Origin: an uncultured Alphaproteobacteria bacterium
GTDB taxonomy: Bacteria > Pseudomonadota > Alphaproteobacteria > RF32 > CAG-239
Assembly (NCBI GenBank): GCA_944392185.1
Contig: CALXVW010000050.1
Coordinates: forward strand, 1 to 9,551
Length of the DNA: 9,551 nucleotides
Direction: 5' to 3'
Position 1 is the stretch's first letter. Each line of letters opens with the position of its first letter. The position numbers and the translations under genes are program-made. The notes below the pieces were generated by a model. That model saw only the letters and a list, made by a program, of their open reading frames with translations, did no database searches and was not told where the DNA came from. Of this stretch, positions 6,885 through 9,551 are shown piece after piece.

Positions 6885-6906
6885 GAATTGGCAATGGTGC
6901 CGATTC
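6885..6906 (+). promoter_or_regulatory. Hairpin at the 5' end of the rpsB leader
   Basis: GAATTGGCA (6885-6893) pairs with TGCCGATTC (6898-6906) over nine pairs including one G-U, with a four-base loop ATGG. It would lie at the very start of the transcript. Further down, CCGGT (6953-6957) can pair with ACCGG (6996-7000), enclosing GCTT/GAAGC, just before the AAGGA ribosome site (7003-7007). S2 represses its own operon in E. coli through the leader; whether this leader does so is inference. Confidence 0.5.
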
Positions 6907-7016
6907 ATAATTCACACGCAGATTTTGGCGGGATGTTTTTTGATGTTTCGCTCCGGTGCTTTAGATTGAAGCTCAAAAGGATCTGCGGAGGTTTAACCGG
7001 AAAAGGATAAGAAATA

Positions 7017-7823
7017 ATGACACTTCCTACATTTACAATGCGTCAGATGATAGAAGCTGGCGTTCACTTCGGCCACCACGCTCGTCGTTGGAACCCGAAG
7101 ATGGCTCCGTATATTTACGGCAAAAAAGACAATATTCACATTATTGACTTGCAAAAGACCTACCCGATGCTTTACACAGCATTGGCCACCACTCGTGAGA
7201 TCGCGGCCAACGGCGGAAAGGTTTTGTTTGTAGCCACCAAACGTCAGGCTCAAGACATCATTAAAGAGAATGCCGAGAGATGCGGCCAGTACTATGTTAA
7301 CCAACGTTGGTTGGGTGGAATGCTGACCAACTGGAAAACTGTTCATAAATCAATTTCTCGCCTCGTTAAATTAAACGAAATGGCTGAGAAGAACGAATAT
7401 GAAGGTTATACCAAGAAAGAGCAGCTGAATCTCAAAAAAGAACAAGATAAGCTGAACAAAGAGCTTGGTGGTATTATGAACATGGGTGGCCAGCCGGATT
7501 TGGTATTTGTAATTGATACCTGCAAAGAATCTTTGGCCATCAAAGAAGCCAAGAAACTTGGTATTCCGGTAATTGGTATTTGTGATACCAACTCAGATCC
7601 TGAATCGGTAGATTTGCCTGTTCCCGGCAATGATGATGCCATTCGCGCCATTCAGTTTTATGCTGAAATGGTTTCTGCAGCTGTATTGGACGGTATGTCA
7701 GCCCAAATTGCAGCTCAGGGCGTAAAAGTTGAAGAAATGGTTGAGAAAGAAGAAGCAGAGGTTAAAAAGCCCGCTCGCAAGAGAGCTTCCAAAAAGGCCG
7801 CCGCAGAGGCAAGTGCCGAATAA
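7017..7823 (+). CDS. rpsB: 30S ribosomal protein S2
   Basis: Component of the small ribosomal subunit, bound late in assembly between head and body and needed for S1 attachment in Gram-negatives. The 268 residues carry the family signatures: [15 protein letters not shown] (6-20), [13 protein letters not shown] (23-35), [10 protein letters not shown] (69-78), [15 protein letters not shown] (92-106), the coiled-coil-forming insertion around 115-150, PDLVFVID (160-167) and [14 protein letters not shown] (182-195). The C-terminus (about 243-268) is a Lys/Ala/Glu-rich tail, common in alphaproteobacterial S2. The start is set by AAGGA 9 nt upstream and the family-typical N-terminus. It is the first gene of an rpsB-tsf unit; the gap to tsf is 102 bp and contains a hairpin. 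Confidence 0.98.
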   Translation: MTLPTFTMRQMIEAGVHFGHHARRWNPKMAPYIYGKKDNIHIIDLQKTYPMLYTALATTREIAANGGKVLFVATKRQAQDIIKENAERCGQYYVNQRWLGGMLTNWKTVHKSISRLVKLNEMAEKNEYEGYTKKEQLNLKKEQDKLNKELGGIMNMGGQPDLVFVIDTCKESLAIKEAKKLGIPVIGICDTNSDPESVDLPVPGNDDAIRAIQFYAEMVSAAVLDGMSAQIAAQGVKVEEMVEKEEAEVKKPARKRASKKAAAEASAE

Positions 7824-7856
7824 TTTCTAAACCATTTTAGGAATATTATCACACAA

Positions 7857-7897
7857 GCGGCGGTATGGGCATTTGACAAAGATGCAAATATCGCCGC
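7857..7897 (+). promoter_or_regulatory. Hairpin between rpsB and tsf
   Basis: GCGGCGGTAT (7857-7866) pairs with ATATCGCCGC (7888-7897) over 10 bp with one G-U, and an inner GCAT/ATGC (7869-7872/7882-7885) extends it. No T-run follows, so it is not a standard terminator. It could be an RNase site or a brake adjusting the S2 to EF-Ts ratio; many bacteria have a partial terminator or processing site here. Confidence 0.6.
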
Positions 7898-7925
7898 CAT
7901 TTAATCAGAAAAGAAGGAATAAAAG

Positions 7926-8852
7926 ATGACAGAAATTACAGCCGCAAAAGTAAAAGAGCTGAGAGAGACCACCGGTGCCGGTATGCTGGATTGCAAAAAG
8001 GCTTTGGTAGAAGCCAACGGAAATATGGATGAAGCTGTTGATTGGCTGCGCAAAAAAGGATTGGCTACTGCCGCCAAAAAAGCAAGCCGTATTGCAGCCG
8101 AAGGTTTGGTTTCTGTTTATGTAGAAGGAAACAAGGGTGCTATTGCCGAGGTTAACTCAGAGACAGACTTTGTTGCCAAGAATGAGATTTTCCAAGAATA
8201 TGTTGCCGATGCCGCCATTGTTGCCTTGAAGAGTGCCGGTGAAGTTTGTGACATGAAATCTTTCCATTGCCCCAAATGCGGCAAAACATTTGAAGAGCGC
8301 TTAACCGACATGATTGCCAAGATCGGTGAGAATATGAACTTGCGCCGCGCCGCCATGTTGGATGTAAATGAAGGTGTTGTTGCCTCTTATATTCACAATG
8401 CTGCCGGCAGCAACATTGGTAAAATTGGTGTTTTGGTTGCCTTAGAGTCAAAGGCAGACAAAGCCAAATTGCAAGAATTGGGCAAACATATTGCTATGCA
8501 CATTGCCGCTTCAGCTCCTCTGTTTTTGAACATTGAGAGTGTTGATCCCGCAGCCGTTGCTCATGAAAAAGCAATTTTTGCAGAGCAGGCCAAAGCTTCC
8601 GGCAAACCGGAAAACATCATTGAGAAGATGGTAGAAGGCCGTATTCGCAAATACTATGAAGAAGTTGTTCTTGAGGAACAAGCTTACATCATGGACCCGG
8701 ACAAGAAAGTAAAACAGGTTATTGCCGATGCCGCCAAAGAGTTGGGCGCAGACATCAAGATGACAGGTTATGTTCGTTTCAAACTTGGTGAAGGCTTGCA
8801 GAAGAAAGAAGAAGACTTTGCTGCAGAAGTTGCTTCACAGTTGAAGAAATAA
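7926..8852 (+). CDS. tsf: Translation elongation factor Ts
   Basis: Guanine nucleotide exchange factor that releases GDP from EF-Tu. The 308 residues start with the UBA-like domain (ITAAKVKELRETTGAGMLDC, 4-23, then KKAL), continue with the core containing SETDFVAKN (78-86), whose TDFV contacts the EF-Tu G domain, and GENMNLRR (134-141), and end with HIAMHIAAS (188-196), KMVEGRIRKYYEE (234-246) and GYVRFKLGEG (281-290). The insertion before GENMNLRR is of the alphaproteobacterial type, but here contains C108, H114, C115 and C118 (FHCPKCGKTF), which looks like a metal-binding knuckle and is unusual for EF-Ts. GAAGGA (7913-7918... 7 nt upstream) supports the ATG. pyrH and frr, which often follow in proteobacteria, do not: a terminator ends the unit. 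Confidence 0.98.
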   Translation: MTEITAAKVKELRETTGAGMLDCKKALVEANGNMDEAVDWLRKKGLATAAKKASRIAAEGLVSVYVEGNKGAIAEVNSETDFVAKNEIFQEYVADAAIVALKSAGEVCDMKSFHCPKCGKTFEERLTDMIAKIGENMNLRRAAMLDVNEGVVASYIHNAAGSNIGKIGVLVALESKADKAKLQELGKHIAMHIAASAPLFLNIESVDPAAVAHEKAIFAEQAKASGKPENIIEKMVEGRIRKYYEEVVLEEQAYIMDPDKKVKQVIADAAKELGADIKMTGYVRFKLGEGLQKKEEDFAAEVASQLKK

Positions 8853-8871
8853 GACTTTTGGATAAAGTAAC

Positions 8872-8900
8872 AAAAAGGCACCTTTTAAGGTGCCTTTTTT
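8872..8900. terminator. Bidirectional intrinsic terminator shared by tsf and the convergent gene
   Basis: GGCACCT (8877-8883) and AGGTGCC (8888-8894) form a stem with a four-base loop, flanked by five A on the left and six T on the right, so it works on both strands. Its right-hand T-run overlaps the stop codon of the minus-strand gene. Confidence 0.93.
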
Positions 8901-9456
8901 AGTAATCTCTTCCGTCTCTGGCAAGGATACGCCCTTCCATCATTCTCTGGCGTTGTTGTTGAAGTTCATATTCTTTGCGGTGCTGTTCTCTTTTTCTTTC
9001 TTCTTCGGGGGTTTCACGATAATTGGCTTTTGCTTCACGTAAAGCGAGCAGACGTTTTAATATTTGGCTTTGAGACATCCCTTTGGTGTTTGCCTTGAGA
9101 AAAGAATTAATTGTTTCCGGGGTCAAAACCTCTTCAAGACTTTTAAGATCAAGAAGGGCTTTATCGGCCATGATTTTGTTTAGTTCAACGTTTAAGGCCT
9201 CTTCAAAATCCGTATCATCATCGTCATCAAGGCTTTCTTTAATAATTTTAACCAAGAAGCCTTTGAAAAGCTTATTGACTAACTTAATAAAATTGCGGTT
9301 AGTTACGGTCTCATTGCCGGAAGCATTCATCAAAGCAAAAAGAAGAAGGTTTTTGACATATTTTTTCTGTGCGGAAGAAAGGGAAAGGTTTCCTTTTATT
9401 CCCTGTTTTGCGGCCTTAAGCACAATATTTTTTTCTTTTACAAATTTTTCAACCAT
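8899..9456 (-). CDS. Hypothetical charged, helical protein
   Basis: I do not recognise this 185-residue protein. It is largely alpha-helical by composition: a basic N-terminus (VEKFVKEKNIVLKAAKQ), a moderately hydrophobic helix KKYVKNLLLFALMNA (31-45), then NRNFIKLVNKLFKGFLVKII (53-72), a run of five Asp (77-81), a leucine-rich stretch with LLDLKSLEEVLTPETI (101-116), and a highly charged, Gln/Arg/Glu-rich C-terminal helix (about 148-176) that could form a coiled coil. There is no signal peptide or clear transmembrane span, so a cytosolic protein is likely. A TTG at 9471 would add five residues, but it lies inside the end of the preceding reading frame; ATG 9456, 4 nt after that frame's stop, suggests translational coupling. 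No Shine-Dalgarno site is evident. It ends in the terminator shared with tsf. Confidence 0.75.
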   Translation of the reverse strand: MVEKFVKEKNIVLKAAKQGIKGNLSLSSAQKKYVKNLLLFALMNASGNETVTNRNFIKLVNKLFKGFLVKIIKESLDDDDDTDFEEALNVELNKIMADKALLDLKSLEEVLTPETINSFLKANTKGMSQSQILKRLLALREAKANYRETPEEERKREQHRKEYELQQQRQRMMEGRILARDGRDY

Positions 9457-9460
9457 AGAA

Positions 9461-9551
9461 CTAATCCGCAATTTTAGATTTTATAAAAGGAGCAAAAGTT
9501 TGAGCAACTTTTGAATAAACCTCTTTTTTGAAATCAATAATTCTAAAAGGC
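9461..9551 (-). CDS. 3' end of an upstream gene, running off the window
   Basis: Open frame of 29 codons entering from the right edge and stopping at TAG (9461-9463). The C-terminal residues end in APFIKSKIAD and have an ordinary mix of hydrophobic and charged residues. The stop lies 4 nt before the ATG of the next gene, as in an operon. The stretch is too short to identify, and the open frame could be chance in AT-rich DNA. Confidence 0.45.
   Translation of the reverse strand, partial: PFRIIDFKKEVYSKVAQTFAPFIKSKIAD

Noticed and set aside
7873..7878. TTGACA as an internal promoter before tsf
   Set aside because: No -10 box at 16-18 nt, and the hexamer sits in the loop of the intergenic hairpin.
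9493..9513. CAAAAGTT/AACTTTTG hairpin as a terminator near the right edge
   Set aside because: It lies inside the open frame at the right edge, is AT-rich, and is not followed by a convincing T-run on either strand.
9083..9514. 143-codon plus-strand frame opposite the last gene
   Set aside because: Ser/Arg/Leu-rich antisense translation of a charged minus-strand protein; no ribosome site or family likeness.

Overview
The window reads as a moderately AT-rich alphaproteobacterial chromosome segment. The evidence is a ParE whose N-terminus and GHKL region follow the alphaproteobacterial form, an S2 beginning [10 protein letters not shown], an EF-Ts with the alphaproteobacterial insertion before GENMNLRR, and a tRNA-Ala with encoded CCA. 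I cannot name genus or family. Several genes (kinase-like gene, membrane-protein gene, last complete gene) have no clear Shine-Dalgarno site, while parE, rpsB, tsf and the 817-residue gene do.

Layout. 6-81 (minus): tRNA-Ala(GGC). Upstream of it, 61-417, lie two 168-bp tandem units plus a third fragment; every unit starts with a copy of the first 21 nt of the tRNA. Beyond the array is a strong tRNA-type promoter (430-458, minus) sited as if the tRNA originally began at 417. 543-1133 (plus): divergent adenylate-kinase-like protein, closed by an intrinsic terminator. 1262-3715 (plus): 817-residue uncharacterised protein with its own promoter, hydrophobic segments in the middle, a long acidic low-complexity tail and a duplicated 14-residue motif. 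3737-6195 (minus): parE followed by a YiaC-like GNAT acetyltransferase in a TAATG overlap; a 12-bp inverted repeat covers the 3' end of the acetyltransferase gene. 6362-6778 (plus): small multi-pass membrane protein of unknown function with promoter and terminator. 7017-8852 (plus): rpsB-tsf with a promoter, a structured leader and a hairpin between the genes. 8899-9456 (minus): charged hypothetical protein converging on tsf through a shared terminator, preceded by the 3' end of another gene that runs off the window.

How the parts relate. Most of the content is housekeeping: translation (tRNA-Ala, S2, EF-Ts) and chromosome decatenation (ParE). The divergent kinase, the 817-residue protein and the two small hypotheticals are lineage-specific additions. 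I see no defence system, transposase, integrase, CRISPR array or phage module. The most unusual element is the tRNA-fragment repeat array, which resembles in outline the tRNA-derived tandem repeats at E. coli tyrT but sits at the 5' rather than the 3' side of the tRNA. Second are the duplicated motif in the 817-residue protein, whose two copies differ only by synonymous changes, and a Cys/His cluster in EF-Ts.
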